From assembly GCA_015059905.1 (NCBI GenBank), contig SUZN01000003.1:248001-312000 (forward strand): a DNA stretch of 64,000 nucleotides, written 5' to 3'. The translations under genes were made by a program, and so were the position numbers. The number at the start of each line of letters is the position of its first letter. Within the stretch, counting starts at the first letter, position 1. The notes under the pieces are model-generated. The model was not told the DNA's origin, searched no databases, and saw only the letters and a program-made list of their open reading frames with translations. Positions 53,297 to 62,068 of this stretch are shown one piece after another. The stretch is from Rikenellaceae bacterium. Its GTDB lineage: Bacteria > Bacteroidota > Bacteroidia > Bacteroidales > Rikenellaceae.

Positions 53297-54451
53297 ATGA
53301 AACTATCACTACGCATCTGTATCTGCCTCGTGGCGGCTATACTTGGCGCATCAATCGCCTCGGCGCAAACCTCCCTACCCCGCACCATTCATTCGGGACC
53401 ATTCAAGTCGGGGCATATTCAAGGTATCGCTATCGACCACGCACGCAACCACGTCTATATGTCATATACCACAATGCTTATAAAGACCGACCTTGAGGGC
53501 AATATCCTCGGCTCGGTGGTGGGGCTGGTGGGTCATCTGGGCGACTTGACGTTCAACCAACAGGATGGCAAGGTGTATGGCACGTTGGAGTATAAAGACG
53601 ACTCGATTGGCAAAAACATACTCAAGCGCGAGGGTAGCGACAAGCAGTTCCCCAACTCGTTTTACATTGCCATTTTCGATGGCGAGAAGATTGACCATCA
53701 GGGCATCAATCCCGAGAAGGAGGATGTGGTCAAAACGGTATATCTGCAGACAGTTTTTGAGGATTACTCCGCTACGGTGCAGACTTCCGAGGGCGAATTT
53801 AAGCACCGCTTGGGTTGCAGTGGCGTGGATGGCATCAGCATAGGTCCCAAATTCGGCAAGAGTGGCGGCAAGCTATACCTTACGGTCGCATATGGCGTAT
53901 ATGGCGAGACTGCGCGCAAGGATAACGATTATCAGGTGCTGCATCAATACGATGTGAGCAAGTGGGCGAAGTATGAGCGTCCTCTGGCGCAGACAGTCGA
54001 GGGTATGCACAAGTCGGGTCCCCAAGCACCAAACAACGTCTATTACGCCTTCACAGGCAACACAAACTACGGAATACAAAATCTGGAGTACGACCCCGAA
54101 CTGAAGTTATGGTGGATGGCTGTTTATAATGGCAGCAAGAAGGAGTACCCCAACTACGGTATTTTCGCTGTGGATGGCACCATAAAACCATCTAAACAAC
54201 AATTAAAGGGCGTGCCATACATCAAAAAAGGGCTTGTCGTGCCGCTTCAGCAGCGCATACCGAGTCTGAAGGATAAGGCAACGGGCGTGAGGGGCTGGAA
54301 CTTCTTCCTTGGCTCAACAGGCTTCTACCCTGTAGGCAACGGCTTTTACTACATTTCGCACAACTACGCCAACAAGGAGGGTCAAGGCAGCAACCTCAAC
54401 CTCTATCGCTTGACGGATGAGGCTGACAAACCATTTATTAGAGTCGAATAA
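53297..54451 (+). CDS. Secreted protein of unknown function, propeller-like
   Basis: The start at 53297 opens a signal peptide (MKLSLRICICLVAAILGASIASAQ); an upstream in-frame ATG at 53249 would put 16 polar residues before it. 384 residues. After TSLPRTIHSGPFKSGHIQGIAIDHARNHVYMSYTTMLIKTDLEGNIL the body alternates short strands and turns (VGLVGHLGDLTFNQQDGKVYGTLEYKDD; NLEYDPELKLWWMAVYNG; WNFFLGSTGFYPVGNGFYYISHNY), which is how secreted beta-propellers read. I recognise no named family. It is followed, after 2 nt, by a membrane protein with MORN-like repeats. Confidence 0.65.
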   Translation: MKLSLRICICLVAAILGASIASAQTSLPRTIHSGPFKSGHIQGIAIDHARNHVYMSYTTMLIKTDLEGNILGSVVGLVGHLGDLTFNQQDGKVYGTLEYKDDSIGKNILKREGSDKQFPNSFYIAIFDGEKIDHQGINPEKEDVVKTVYLQTVFEDYSATVQTSEGEFKHRLGCSGVDGISIGPKFGKSGGKLYLTVAYGVYGETARKDNDYQVLHQYDVSKWAKYERPLAQTVEGMHKSGPQAPNNVYYAFTGNTNYGIQNLEYDPELKLWWMAVYNGSKKEYPNYGIFAVDGTIKPSKQQLKGVPYIKKGLVVPLQQRIPSLKDKATGVRGWNFFLGSTGFYPVGNGFYYISHNYANKEGQGSNLNLYRLTDEADKPFIRVE

Positions 54452-54453
54452 AG

Positions 54454-55056
54454 ATGAATCGCGACCAAGCCATAGAGGAGATTGAGTGGTATCGCTCGTT
54501 GGTCAAACGCAAGATACGCGAATGGGGTTACGAACTGAATAGTGACGCCCGCGTACTCCTTATGGGTAATATGAACGAGGTAGCCGAACGTCGCGAGAGC
54601 CTGCAACTGAAAGAGTTAAAGCACGGATATTACATCGGCGAGCTGGACGAGGAGGGGTTGCGCGACGGCTATGGCATAACCACTCTCACGACCAAAGACC
54701 CTAACCGCTGGGTTATGCAGGCGGGCTTATGGCACGAGGATTGCGCTATGGGGTGGCACACGCTTTATGACAGCGACTGTCCCAAGTCGAAACACTTTCT
54801 TGCGCTGCTCAACTTCAAGGGAGAGCGCAAACGCGAGGCGGGTACGGTCTATTTCTCCATTGCCGACTATGGCTCAAACTTCAAGCCACGAAAATATCGC
54901 CGCTATGCGGGCTTCAGATGGACAACACTTGTTGTGGGGTTGATTATAGTATTCTTTGCGCTCTTTATCCTCACGCGCCGCGTGCGTCTGTCGCTTATTC
55001 TCTGCGCCGTGATTGCCCTTTTCTACACCCTCGGAGCACTGCGCGAGCGCCAATAG
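54454..55056 (+). CDS. Unknown membrane protein with MORN-like repeats
   Basis: A 200-residue protein. Residues ~58-105 contain two MORN-like strand pairs: HGYYIGELDEEGLRDGYGITTLT and VMQAGLWHEDCAMGWHTLYDS, each with the Y/G-x-G-x(4-6)-G-x-G spacing. A basic segment (FKPRKYRRYAGFR) leads to two TM helices (~155-172 and ~180-195) and a short charged tail. No family was recognised beyond the MORN pattern. It begins 2 nt after the secreted-protein gene and ends directly at the folC stop on the opposite strand, leaving no intergenic space. Confidence 0.65.
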   Translation: MNRDQAIEEIEWYRSLVKRKIREWGYELNSDARVLLMGNMNEVAERRESLQLKELKHGYYIGELDEEGLRDGYGITTLTTKDPNRWVMQAGLWHEDCAMGWHTLYDSDCPKSKHFLALLNFKGERKREAGTVYFSIADYGSNFKPRKYRRYAGFRWTTLVVGLIIVFFALFILTRRVRLSLILCAVIALFYTLGALRERQ

Positions 55057-56358
55057 TTATAGTTCGGGAATCTCGCCAACAATAAAATTACTGCCACCAA
55101 TAAAGATTGCATCTTCAGCAGTCGCCACCGCGCGGGCATACTCTATCGCATCCGCAACACTACCCTTCACTTCGCCCTGCAAGAACTCGCGTGCCGCCCT
55201 TGCAGCAAGCTCCTCGGCTGGCAAAGCGCGTGGCGAAGATGCCTGCGTGAAGATGTAGTGTGCAGCGCGTGGCAACAGCGGCAAGACCTCATCGAGATTC
55301 TTCTCTCGGGCAAAACCAATCACGCAATATAGTTTGTCGTAACGCTCCACAAGTGATTGCAACTGCTGGGCTACATATTTGATACCGTGAGCGTTGTGCC
55401 CCGTATCGCAAACCGTATATGGCTCGCGCGAAAGCACCTGCCAACGCCCTGCCAGCGATGTTGTGGTCGTCACCGAACGCATACCCGTAAGGTAGGCGCT
55501 GTGGGGAACAGTCAGTGGCGAGTACAGATGCAGCACATCAAGTGCCGCTGAAGCTGTCACGATATTATGATATTGATATTCGCCCATCAAATCGAGCCTT
55601 ACATCGAAGCATTTTCCATCCCGCTCGCGGCGCAAAACAAAGCGCTGCAACGCCTCCTCGACACTATGCTCCGTAATCGAAAACTGCTGCTCGGCGAAGT
55701 ATAGCGGAGCGCCCATCTGAGCAGCCTTCTGCTCAAAGACTGCATCATACTCCTCGTCTCTTTCGCCCAGCACAACAGGCACACCCGACTTGATAATACC
55801 CGCCTTCTCGCCCGCCACAGCCTGCAAGGTTGAGCCGAGCAGGTCGGTATGGTCAAGACCTATATTTGTAATGATGCTCACAAGCGGAGTGATGATATTT
55901 GTCGCATCCAGCCTGCCGCCAAGACCCGTCTCGATGACTGCCACCTCAACATCCTGCTGTGAGAAGTGATGAAATGCCAGAGCTGCCGTAATCTCAAAAA
56001 ACGAAAACCCCAATCGCTTGATTTCGGGCATATTGCGCTCCACAAACTCCACCACCTCGCGCTGGGAAATCATCTGCCCATCAACACGCACACGCTCTCG
56101 AAAATCCTTCAGATGGGGCGAGGTAAACAGACCTACACGATAGCCCGCACTCTGTAGCACCGAGGCGATGATATGCGAGGTAGAGCCCTTGCCGTTGGTG
56201 CCTGCTATATGGATAGTGTGATAACTGTGCTGCGGTTTACCCAACAACGCACAAAACTCCTCAATACGCTCCAACCCAGGCTTATAGGCATTAGCTCCCA
56301 CCTGCTGGAAAGAGGTCACCTGATTAAAGAGGAAATCTATCGTCTCTTCGTAGGTCAT
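55057..56358 (-). CDS. folC: Bifunctional dihydrofolate/folylpolyglutamate synthase FolC
   Basis: A 433-residue Mur-ligase-superfamily enzyme adding Glu to dihydropteroate/folates. P-loop HIAGTNGKGSTSHIIASVLQ (~47-66), the substrate loop LFTSPHLKDFRERVRVDG, VAVIETGLGGRLDATNII and NIGLDHTDLLGSTLQAVAGEKAGIIK are all present, and the C-terminal domain has DTGHNAHGIKYV. Its start overlaps the lnt stop by 4 nt, suggesting coupled translation. It ends back to back with the plus-strand MORN-like gene. Confidence 0.93.
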   Translation of the reverse strand: MTYEETIDFLFNQVTSFQQVGANAYKPGLERIEEFCALLGKPQHSYHTIHIAGTNGKGSTSHIIASVLQSAGYRVGLFTSPHLKDFRERVRVDGQMISQREVVEFVERNMPEIKRLGFSFFEITAALAFHHFSQQDVEVAVIETGLGGRLDATNIITPLVSIITNIGLDHTDLLGSTLQAVAGEKAGIIKSGVPVVLGERDEEYDAVFEQKAAQMGAPLYFAEQQFSITEHSVEEALQRFVLRRERDGKCFDVRLDLMGEYQYHNIVTASAALDVLHLYSPLTVPHSAYLTGMRSVTTTTSLAGRWQVLSREPYTVCDTGHNAHGIKYVAQQLQSLVERYDKLYCVIGFAREKNLDEVLPLLPRAAHYIFTQASSPRALPAEELAARAAREFLQGEVKGSVADAIEYARAVATAEDAIFIGGSNFIVGEIPEL

Positions 56359-57911
56359 ACAAGATGATTTTTACGTTTTACACGATATGCCGAATAATAG
56401 AGTACGCCGAGCAGTGTCACAAGCAGAGCCATACGCCCCACCCAATCGCCATAGGCAACATAGACCGTCTTGCCCTCGCGCACCTCAACCGCTTCGGTCA
56501 GCACGCCGCGCTCGTCCCAATTCATACGTCCGACAACATCACCTCGCGCCGTAATAAATCCCGACACACCTGTATTCGCACTGCGTGCAATGGCACGTCG
56601 GCACTCCACAGCGCGCAGACGGCAGTAGTCGAACAGACGACGATGACCAGGCGTATTACCCCACCAGCCATCGTTCGACATCACAAGCATTACGTCTGCC
56701 CCCTCACGCACAAATCGTGCAAAGCAGTCGCCATAGATACCCTCGTAACATATTGCAGGACCAAACTTTACGCCACTCTTTTCGAATACCGCAGCCTTAT
56801 CGTTGCGTCCCAGCTGACCCGTGATGCCGCCCAAATCGACAAACTTATCCAGAAAACCTGTGAAAGGCATTGACTCAACACCAATCACAAGGCGCATTTT
56901 GTGGTGCAAATTAGCATCGCCATCGCCATTTATCGCCACCGCAGAGTTAAAGACATCGTAATAACCGCCCCACCCTGCTCGCGCTGTAAGCGTAGGCTTC
57001 GACTGCACCCCATATTGTTTTATCGTCGTTGCACCCGTCACAAACATAGTGGCAGGATGCGAAGCCTTGACCACAGAGTCCAGTTCACTCACGAACACCC
57101 CACCCAGAGGCTCATCATCATCCAATCGCTCGGGCAAAGCCGTTTCGGGAAGCACCGCCACACGGCTCTCGGCTGGCACCTCGGCAAGCAGCGAGAGGAT
57201 ATTTTCAGTTTGAGCCTCGTAGCTGCCGCTAAACTTCTCCTCGTAGCAATCTACGTTTGGCTGCAACACCGACACCTCAACACTCTTTGCCGCAGGCTCA
57301 TAGCTCCAATACATCACAAGTGACACCACGATAGGCACCACGACCACCGCCGCAGCCCTCGCCACACGCCACGCACCTCGGCGCACCACAGCCTCGAAGA
57401 TAACGATGTTGGACGCCACAACCCACAACGAGCCACCCAGCACACCCGTAAACTCATACCACTGCACAGCCCACACATCGCCCGAGAAGCCATTGCCGAG
57501 CGTCAACCAGGGGAACGACAGCACCTCGGCAGAGGTATAGAGATACTCTGTTGCGACCCACGTTGCCGCGAGCAACGTATATGCCAGACCTTGAGAGGCA
57601 CGCTTCGAGGTGTAGTGATAGAGCATAAAGCCCACCAGATTCCAGAAGGTAGAGAAGATTGTTGCTGTGATAGGTCCTATGGGGGCAGCTATCCACACCC
57701 ACCATATAGTGGCAGCGTTCCACAACACAAAGGTCAGCGCAGCCCACCCCGCCATACGCCACCAATCGCGCGCGGAGTCGGAGTACGAAGCACTAATCAT
57801 CATCAGCGGCACCAATGCCACAAGCAGCGTCAAGCCCGTAGCTCCCAGCCACGCAGGGGCGAGCATCGCAAGGCTCAACGTTACGCATAACAACTTTATC
57901 TTCAACGACAT
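56355..57911 (-). CDS. lnt: Apolipoprotein N-acyltransferase Lnt
   Basis: A 518-residue inner-membrane enzyme that N-acylates lipoproteins at the periplasmic face. Residues ~5-210 contain six or so TM helices; the nitrilase-like domain (~215-480) holds the catalytic Glu in VAVLPETALPE and the Cys in FGPAICYEGIYGD, with the Lys expected near MRLVIGVESMPF. A final TM (~490-508) precedes the basic tail. Lipoproteins are numerous in this window (fimbrial subunits, PepSY, TlpA-like), so demand for this step is high. It is 8 nt downstream of the lipoprotein-type peptide deformylase. Confidence 0.92.
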   Translation of the reverse strand: MSLKIKLLCVTLSLAMLAPAWLGATGLTLLVALVPLMMISASYSDSARDWWRMAGWAALTFVLWNAATIWWVWIAAPIGPITATIFSTFWNLVGFMLYHYTSKRASQGLAYTLLAATWVATEYLYTSAEVLSFPWLTLGNGFSGDVWAVQWYEFTGVLGGSLWVVASNIVIFEAVVRRGAWRVARAAAVVVVPIVVSLVMYWSYEPAAKSVEVSVLQPNVDCYEEKFSGSYEAQTENILSLLAEVPAESRVAVLPETALPERLDDDEPLGGVFVSELDSVVKASHPATMFVTGATTIKQYGVQSKPTLTARAGWGGYYDVFNSAVAINGDGDANLHHKMRLVIGVESMPFTGFLDKFVDLGGITGQLGRNDKAAVFEKSGVKFGPAICYEGIYGDCFARFVREGADVMLVMSNDGWWGNTPGHRRLFDYCRLRAVECRRAIARSANTGVSGFITARGDVVGRMNWDERGVLTEAVEVREGKTVYVAYGDWVGRMALLVTLLGVLYYSAYRVKRKNHLV

Positions 57912-57919
57912 ACAGTAAA

Positions 57920-58501
57920 CTATTTTAGCTTCTTATCAATATACAACACACCGTCAAGATGGTCCACCTCGTGCTGGCAGATAACGGCAGTAAAGCCGCT
58001 GATGGTGTCGGTATGCTCAACAAAGTTACAATCACGATAGCGCAATACAATCTGTTGTGAGCGCGCCACCTGACCATACTGATTTGGCACCGAGAGACAA
58101 CCCTCGCCACCGAATTTCTGTTCACCCATCAAAGCCACAATCTCGGGATTGAGAAAGAACTCAAAAGGCTCACCCTGCTTATCAAATCGCTGCACAGCCA
58201 CCATACGGCGCAACACCCCCACCTGCGGTGCGGCAATGCCCACACCCTCATTTGCAGGGTCTTTGACCGTTGCAAGCATACGACGACATAACGTAGCGAA
58301 CTCCTCGCTCTGCACCATCTTCTCGGTCATAGGCTTGCTCGTGCTGCGTAGCAACAGAGAGTCCACCTTGTCGGCAATGGTCACCAGACGCATAATATCG
58401 CCTTCGCCAGAATAAATCACCTCACGCTCCTTGGCTGTAAAACCGCCACCACACGCCACAAACATCAAGGCGCACGAAAATACCAATATCAGTTTTTTCA
58501 T
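57920..58501 (-). CDS. def: Peptide deformylase with lipoprotein-type signal
   Basis: The ATG at 58501 gives 193 residues: MKKLILVFSCALMFVACGGG, a lipoprotein-like signal, then IYSGEGDIMRLVTIADKVDSLLLRSTSKPM and the deformylase motifs GVGIAAPQVG (motif 1), EGCLSVP (motif 2, metal Cys) and ICQHEVDHLDGVLYID (motif 3, HExxH). All metal and catalytic residues are present, so it looks active. Deformylases remove the N-formyl group from nascent chains in the cytosol, so an export signal is odd; no shorter start would keep the family N-terminus. It is a second, envelope-targeted homologue or an unusual main enzyme. Neighbour of lnt. Confidence 0.85.
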   Translation of the reverse strand: MKKLILVFSCALMFVACGGGFTAKEREVIYSGEGDIMRLVTIADKVDSLLLRSTSKPMTEKMVQSEEFATLCRRMLATVKDPANEGVGIAAPQVGVLRRMVAVQRFDKQGEPFEFFLNPEIVALMGEQKFGGEGCLSVPNQYGQVARSQQIVLRYRDCNFVEHTDTISGFTAVICQHEVDHLDGVLYIDKKLK

Positions 58502-58587
58502 TTTCAACCTATTTTGAATGCAAATATAATCAATAAAATGACGGGATGATTTTTCCACACAAAATAAATTCAATTTATCGCTGAAAA

Positions 58588-58619
58588 TTTGTTTCACTCC
58601 GCGCGATACACTATCTTTG
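58588..58619 (+). promoter_or_regulatory. Promoter of the cdd-rluA-dtd unit
   Basis: TTTG (58588-58591), 20-nt spacer, then TATCTTTG (58612-58619): a complete Bacteroidota promoter. A start near 58626 precedes the cdd ATG at 58644 and excludes the in-frame codon at 58617. Confidence 0.8.
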
Positions 58620-58643
58620 CTTTGTAAAGAAGAATCACCGCAT

Positions 58644-59099
58644 ATGGAGAAGCAGCTATCCATCACATATCACCATTTCGACTCTATCGACCTTATGCCG
58701 CAAGCCGACCAGGAGCTTGTGGCGGCGGCACGCGAGGCAACAAAGATGGCTCACGCACCCTACTCTCACTTCAGGGTGGGTGCTGCGGCACGTCTTGAGA
58801 GTGGCGAGGTGGTAAGGGCAGCCAACTGTGAGAGCGAGGTCTATCCTTCGGGGATGTGTGCCGAGCGAGTGCTGCTCTACAACTTGCAGACAAGCTACGC
58901 CGAGCAGCGCATCGAGGCGCTGGCAATAGCCTCCGACCCTTCAGAGCGCGAGTGCTACCCTTGCGGGGCTTGCCGACAGACATTGCTCGATGCCCAGAAA
59001 CATCAGCAGAGCCCCATACGTATCATTATGAGCAGCGCAGAGAGTGCCACCGTAGTGGACTCGGCAGAGGAGTTGCTCCCATTTTCGTTCAAACTTTAG
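58644..59099 (+). CDS. cdd: Cytidine deaminase
   Basis: A 151-residue zinc enzyme converting cytidine/deoxycytidine to uridine/deoxyuridine. Zinc and catalytic residues are in SGMCAERVLLYNLQ (Cys and the proton-shuttle Glu) and CYPCGACRQTLLD (two Cys), the homotetrameric Cdd pattern. The substrate loop YSHFRVGAAARLESGEVVRAANCES is standard. The start at 58644 follows from the promoter position. It has 3 nt to the pseudouridine synthase gene, and these genes probably form one transcript. Confidence 0.92.
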   Translation: MEKQLSITYHHFDSIDLMPQADQELVAAAREATKMAHAPYSHFRVGAAARLESGEVVRAANCESEVYPSGMCAERVLLYNLQTSYAEQRIEALAIASDPSERECYPCGACRQTLLDAQKHQQSPIRIIMSSAESATVVDSAEELLPFSFKL

Positions 59100-59102
59100 A
59101 CT

Positions 59103-59786
59103 ATGATACATCCAAAAGATATACTTTACGAAGACAACCACATTATTGTTGTCAATAAGCGCTGCGGCGAGCTCGTTCAGCCCGACCGCGAGACAGACGA
59201 GGCGCTGGAGAATGACATCAAGACGATGATTAAGGTGCGCGACCACAAGCCAGGCGATGTGTTCCTGGGCGTGGTGCATCGCATCGACCGCCCCGTGAGT
59301 GGCGCTGTGATGTTCGCCAAGACTTCGAAGGCACTCACTCGCCTGAATGAGATGATTCGAAGTGGCGAGATTCACAAGACCTACTGGGCGATTGTGGAGG
59401 CACGCCCACCACAGGACGAGGCTTCGCTTACGCACTATATCGTGCGCGACGGTCGCACAAACCGTTCACGCGCCTACGACAAGCCCAAGGGCGATGGCAA
59501 GAAGGCTATGCTTAACTACAAATTGCTGGGTTGCTCTACGCGCTACACACTGCTGGAGATTGAGCTGCTGACAGGTCGTCATCACCAGATACGTGCCCAG
59601 CTCTCGAAGATAGGCTGCTCGATAAAGGGCGACCTAAAATATGGTGCGAAGCGCTCAAATCCCGATGGTGGCATCTCGCTCCACTCACGCCGTGTGGAGT
59701 TCCTGCATCCCGTGCGTAAGGAGCCTATCAGCATTACAGCACCTACGCCAAAAGATAATTTGTGGGAGTTTTTCGAGGGACTTTAA
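59103..59786 (+). CDS. RluA-family 23S rRNA/tRNA pseudouridine synthase
   Basis: A 227-residue pseudouridine synthase of the RluA group lacking an N-terminal S4 domain. Catalytic Asp in VHRIDRPVSGAVMFAKTSKA, then KTYWAIVEARPP, LLEIELLTGRHHQIRAQLSKIGCSIKGDLKYGAK and ISLHSRRVEFLHPVRKEPISI. The target base cannot be read from sequence. In Bacteroidales the short member of this type is usually named rluA/rluD-like. It starts 3 nt after cdd and is followed by dtd after 12 nt. Confidence 0.88.
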   Translation: MIHPKDILYEDNHIIVVNKRCGELVQPDRETDEALENDIKTMIKVRDHKPGDVFLGVVHRIDRPVSGAVMFAKTSKALTRLNEMIRSGEIHKTYWAIVEARPPQDEASLTHYIVRDGRTNRSRAYDKPKGDGKKAMLNYKLLGCSTRYTLLEIELLTGRHHQIRAQLSKIGCSIKGDLKYGAKRSNPDGGISLHSRRVEFLHPVRKEPISITAPTPKDNLWEFFEGL

Positions 59787-59798
59787 TTTTCGCCGCAG

Positions 59799-60251
59799 AT
59801 GAGATTACTTATTCAACGTGTCAGTCGTGCATCGGTCACAATCGAGGGCGAGGTACGCTCCTCGATAGATAAGGGGTTGATGGTGCTTGTAGGCATCGAG
59901 GAGGCTGATTCACAAGAGGATATAGATTGGCTAACGGGCAAGCTCCTGCGTCTTCGCATATTTGACGATGAGGCAGGTGTGATGAATCTTGACGTACAGC
60001 AGGTTGCAGGCGATGTGATGATTGTGAGCCAGTTCACGCTCCACGCCTCAACCAAGAAGGGCAACCGCCCATCATACTTCCGTGCCGCAGGGGAGGCTAT
60101 CTCGCGCCCTATGTATGAGCGATTTGTGGCATCGGTGGAGCAGGCGCTGGGCAAGCGTGTGGCAACGGGTGAGTTCGGCGCAGATATGAAGGTTGAACTT
60201 GTAAACGACGGTCCAGTAACAATCTGGATTGACTCACAAAACAGAGAGTAA
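59799..60251 (+). CDS. dtd: D-aminoacyl-tRNA deacylase
   Basis: A 150-residue enzyme that removes D-amino acids mis-loaded on tRNA. Family start MRLLIQRVSRASVTIEGEVRSSI, the chiral-checkpoint segment SQFTLHASTKKGNRPSYFRAA (SQFTL motif), and the second cross-subunit motif NDGPVTIWIDS near the C-terminus (GP dipeptide intact). Length is typical. The stop overlaps the nuclease start by one base (TAATG), so the two are probably translationally coupled. Confidence 0.93.
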   Translation: MRLLIQRVSRASVTIEGEVRSSIDKGLMVLVGIEEADSQEDIDWLTGKLLRLRIFDDEAGVMNLDVQQVAGDVMIVSQFTLHASTKKGNRPSYFRAAGEAISRPMYERFVASVEQALGKRVATGEFGADMKVELVNDGPVTIWIDSQNRE

Positions 60252-61282
60252 TGAAGCAGAGAACAAAGAGATTGCCAACGAGCAAGGGCGTTGTATATAT
60301 TGTGCTGGCACTGCTTTTGGCAGGTGGCAAGTACATATATAATAATTACATCGCACCAGAGGGCGAGCAGGAGCTGACTACTGTCATTAACACCGAGCCG
60401 ACCTCCCCCAAGAGCGAAGAGAAGATTACGCTCGACAACGAGAGCAAACCTCAAAAGAGCAAAGATAAACGCAAGGTTAATCGTTCAGGCTGGGCAGAAC
60501 TGCCCGCCGAGCGCCGCAGCAACGACCTCTACTACGCCTACCACACCGTAGCAGAGGAGGATAAATCTGACCCACGACGTAACTACACCGTATGTTTCAG
60601 CCGCGAGCAGCGTTGCCCTGTATGGGTGGCGGCGGCGTTGCACCCCTCGTTCAAGGGCGACACCCCTCGTAGCAACAGCTACCAGCCCGACCCACAGTTG
60701 CCACTGAACATACAGCCGCTCTTGAGTCGCTCTTACGGTGGCGAATACACTCGTGGTCATATGCTCGGCTCGGCAGAGCGCACCTCAACACGCGCCTGCA
60801 ACGACCAGACATTCTACGCCAGCAACATAGCGCCACAGCTGCGCGAGGGCTTCAACACGGGTGGTGGTGCGTGGAACAACCTTGAGAATTATGTTCGCCG
60901 ACAGGTGTGTCAGGATACGCTCTATACGGTTGTGGGCTGTATCTTCACAGAGTACACCGACTGCGATGGCGAGGTTATTGAGCCTATCACAACACCCAAC
61001 CGCAACGACACCTATCGTGTGGGTGTGCCAACGGCATATTACTACGCCTTGCTACGCACGCGCGATGGCGATACGGGCAAGAGTGTCAGAGAGTGCAGCG
61101 AGCGCGAGTTGAAGTGTGCCGCCTTTGTGGTGGGTCATCGCTCGGCGCACAAGCGCAAGCCCTCGGCAAAGGAGTTAATCTCGATAGAGGAGCTGGAACG
61201 TCTGACAGGCGAAAAGTTTTTCATAAACGTACCCAACGCTCCCAAAAAGCAGGCAAAACCAAGCGATTGGAATGTTAGGTAG
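60251..61282 (+). CDS. DNA/RNA non-specific endonuclease, membrane-anchored or secreted
   Basis: A 343-residue protein with an N-terminal hydrophobic helix (~12-30), a Lys/Glu-rich linker (~40-80) and a beta-beta-alpha-metal nuclease domain (~85-330). The active-site motif is YTRGHMLGSAERTSTRACNDQTFYASNIAPQ (His as general base; Asn metal ligands), followed by WNNLENYVRR, with VPTAYYYALLRTRD. The Thr in place of Asp before RGH is also seen in other Bacteroidota members, so activity is expected. It likely degrades extracellular or periplasmic nucleic acid. It overlaps dtd by one base. Confidence 0.85.
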   Translation: MKQRTKRLPTSKGVVYIVLALLLAGGKYIYNNYIAPEGEQELTTVINTEPTSPKSEEKITLDNESKPQKSKDKRKVNRSGWAELPAERRSNDLYYAYHTVAEEDKSDPRRNYTVCFSREQRCPVWVAAALHPSFKGDTPRSNSYQPDPQLPLNIQPLLSRSYGGEYTRGHMLGSAERTSTRACNDQTFYASNIAPQLREGFNTGGGAWNNLENYVRRQVCQDTLYTVVGCIFTEYTDCDGEVIEPITTPNRNDTYRVGVPTAYYYALLRTRDGDTGKSVRECSERELKCAAFVVGHRSAHKRKPSAKELISIEELERLTGEKFFINVPNAPKKQAKPSDWNVR

Positions 61283-61303
61283 AAAATTTTGAATTAAGGA
61301 ACT

Positions 61304-61861
61304 ATGGATATTGCACAATCAAAACGAAAGGAAAATATAGCCGAATACATCTTGTATTTATGGCAGATTGAGGATTTATTGCGAGCATTGCAGTTCAGCC
61401 CCGAGGCGATTTACTCGCAACTGGTAGCACCACGTCAGGTGGATGAGGAGCAGAAGCACCTCTTCCTGCTGTGGTATATGGATATTGTAAACCTGCTAAA
61501 GAAGGAGGGCAAGGAGGAGAGTGGTCATCTGGAGCACACGCTGCACCTGATTGGCGATATGCACAACCTGCACCTTCAGCTGATGCAAAACCCTGTGGGC
61601 GAACACTACCGCTCAACATTTGCCCGCCTCGCGCCACAGCTGCCTATGCTGCGCACGCTGGTCAAAAAGGAGGATATCAGCGACACGGAGCTATGCTTCC
61701 GCGCACTCTATGCCGCTATGCTCTACCGCATTAAGGGCGACAAGAAGCGCGCCGAGGCGATAAACGACACCATCGAATTGGTCTCGCCCGTTGTTGCCGA
61801 GCTTGCCGCTATGTATGGCAAGGTGGAGCGCGGTGAGGTCGATTTGTTTCAGGATATGTAG
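61304..61861 (+). CDS. DUF4924 family protein
   Basis: A 185-residue all-helical cytosolic protein. DUF4924 features: IAQSKRKENIAEYILYLWQIEDLLRAL at the N-terminus, WYMDIVNLLKKEGKEESGHLEHTLHLIGDMHNLHLQLM in the middle, and LCFRALYAAMLYRIKGDKKRAEAI...VSPVVAELAAMY. The family is restricted to Bacteroidota and has no known role; it is often upstream of rpmH or near peptidase genes. There is 21 nt to the nuclease gene upstream and ~200 nt to rpmH. Confidence 0.85.
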   Translation: MDIAQSKRKENIAEYILYLWQIEDLLRALQFSPEAIYSQLVAPRQVDEEQKHLFLLWYMDIVNLLKKEGKEESGHLEHTLHLIGDMHNLHLQLMQNPVGEHYRSTFARLAPQLPMLRTLVKKEDISDTELCFRALYAAMLYRIKGDKKRAEAINDTIELVSPVVAELAAMYGKVERGEVDLFQDM

Positions 61862-61964
61862 CCCCAGAACGACCGAAAATCGACATTTGGCGCATAAAAA
61901 ACCTCTCGCAAGAGGCTAAAAACGCCCAAAAGCGGAGCGAAAAAGCAAATTTATTTGCAAATAT

Positions 61965-61996
61965 TTTGATATTTCAGAAAAAACGTTTTACCTTTG
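61965..61996 (+). promoter_or_regulatory. Promoter of rpmH
   Basis: TTTG (61965-61968), 20-nt spacer, TACCTTTG (61989-61996): a textbook Bacteroidota promoter about 70 nt before the rpmH ATG. Confidence 0.82.
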
Positions 61997-62068
61997 CACT
62001 CCGCAAAGATTATGCTACGGCACAATCTGAAGCAGGAAAGGTGAAACAAACATAAAAACGATATCGTT

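Noticed and set aside
50689..53496. Plus-strand open frames of 431 and 395 codons opposite priA
   Set aside because: Both lie opposite PriA, whose motifs are complete, and their translations have no recognisable domain.
60251..61282. Nuclease as the toxin of a toxin-immunity pair with the DUF4924 gene
   Set aside because: No secretion-system domain or toxin delivery motif is present, and DUF4924 is a widespread core family; the adjacency looks incidental.
61896..61915. Small hairpin CCTCT-CGCA-AGAGG with a T6 run on the minus strand upstream of rpmH
   Set aside because: Only a 5-bp stem; no minus-strand gene ends here. It could catch read-through from the hydrolase gene but is too weak to annotate.
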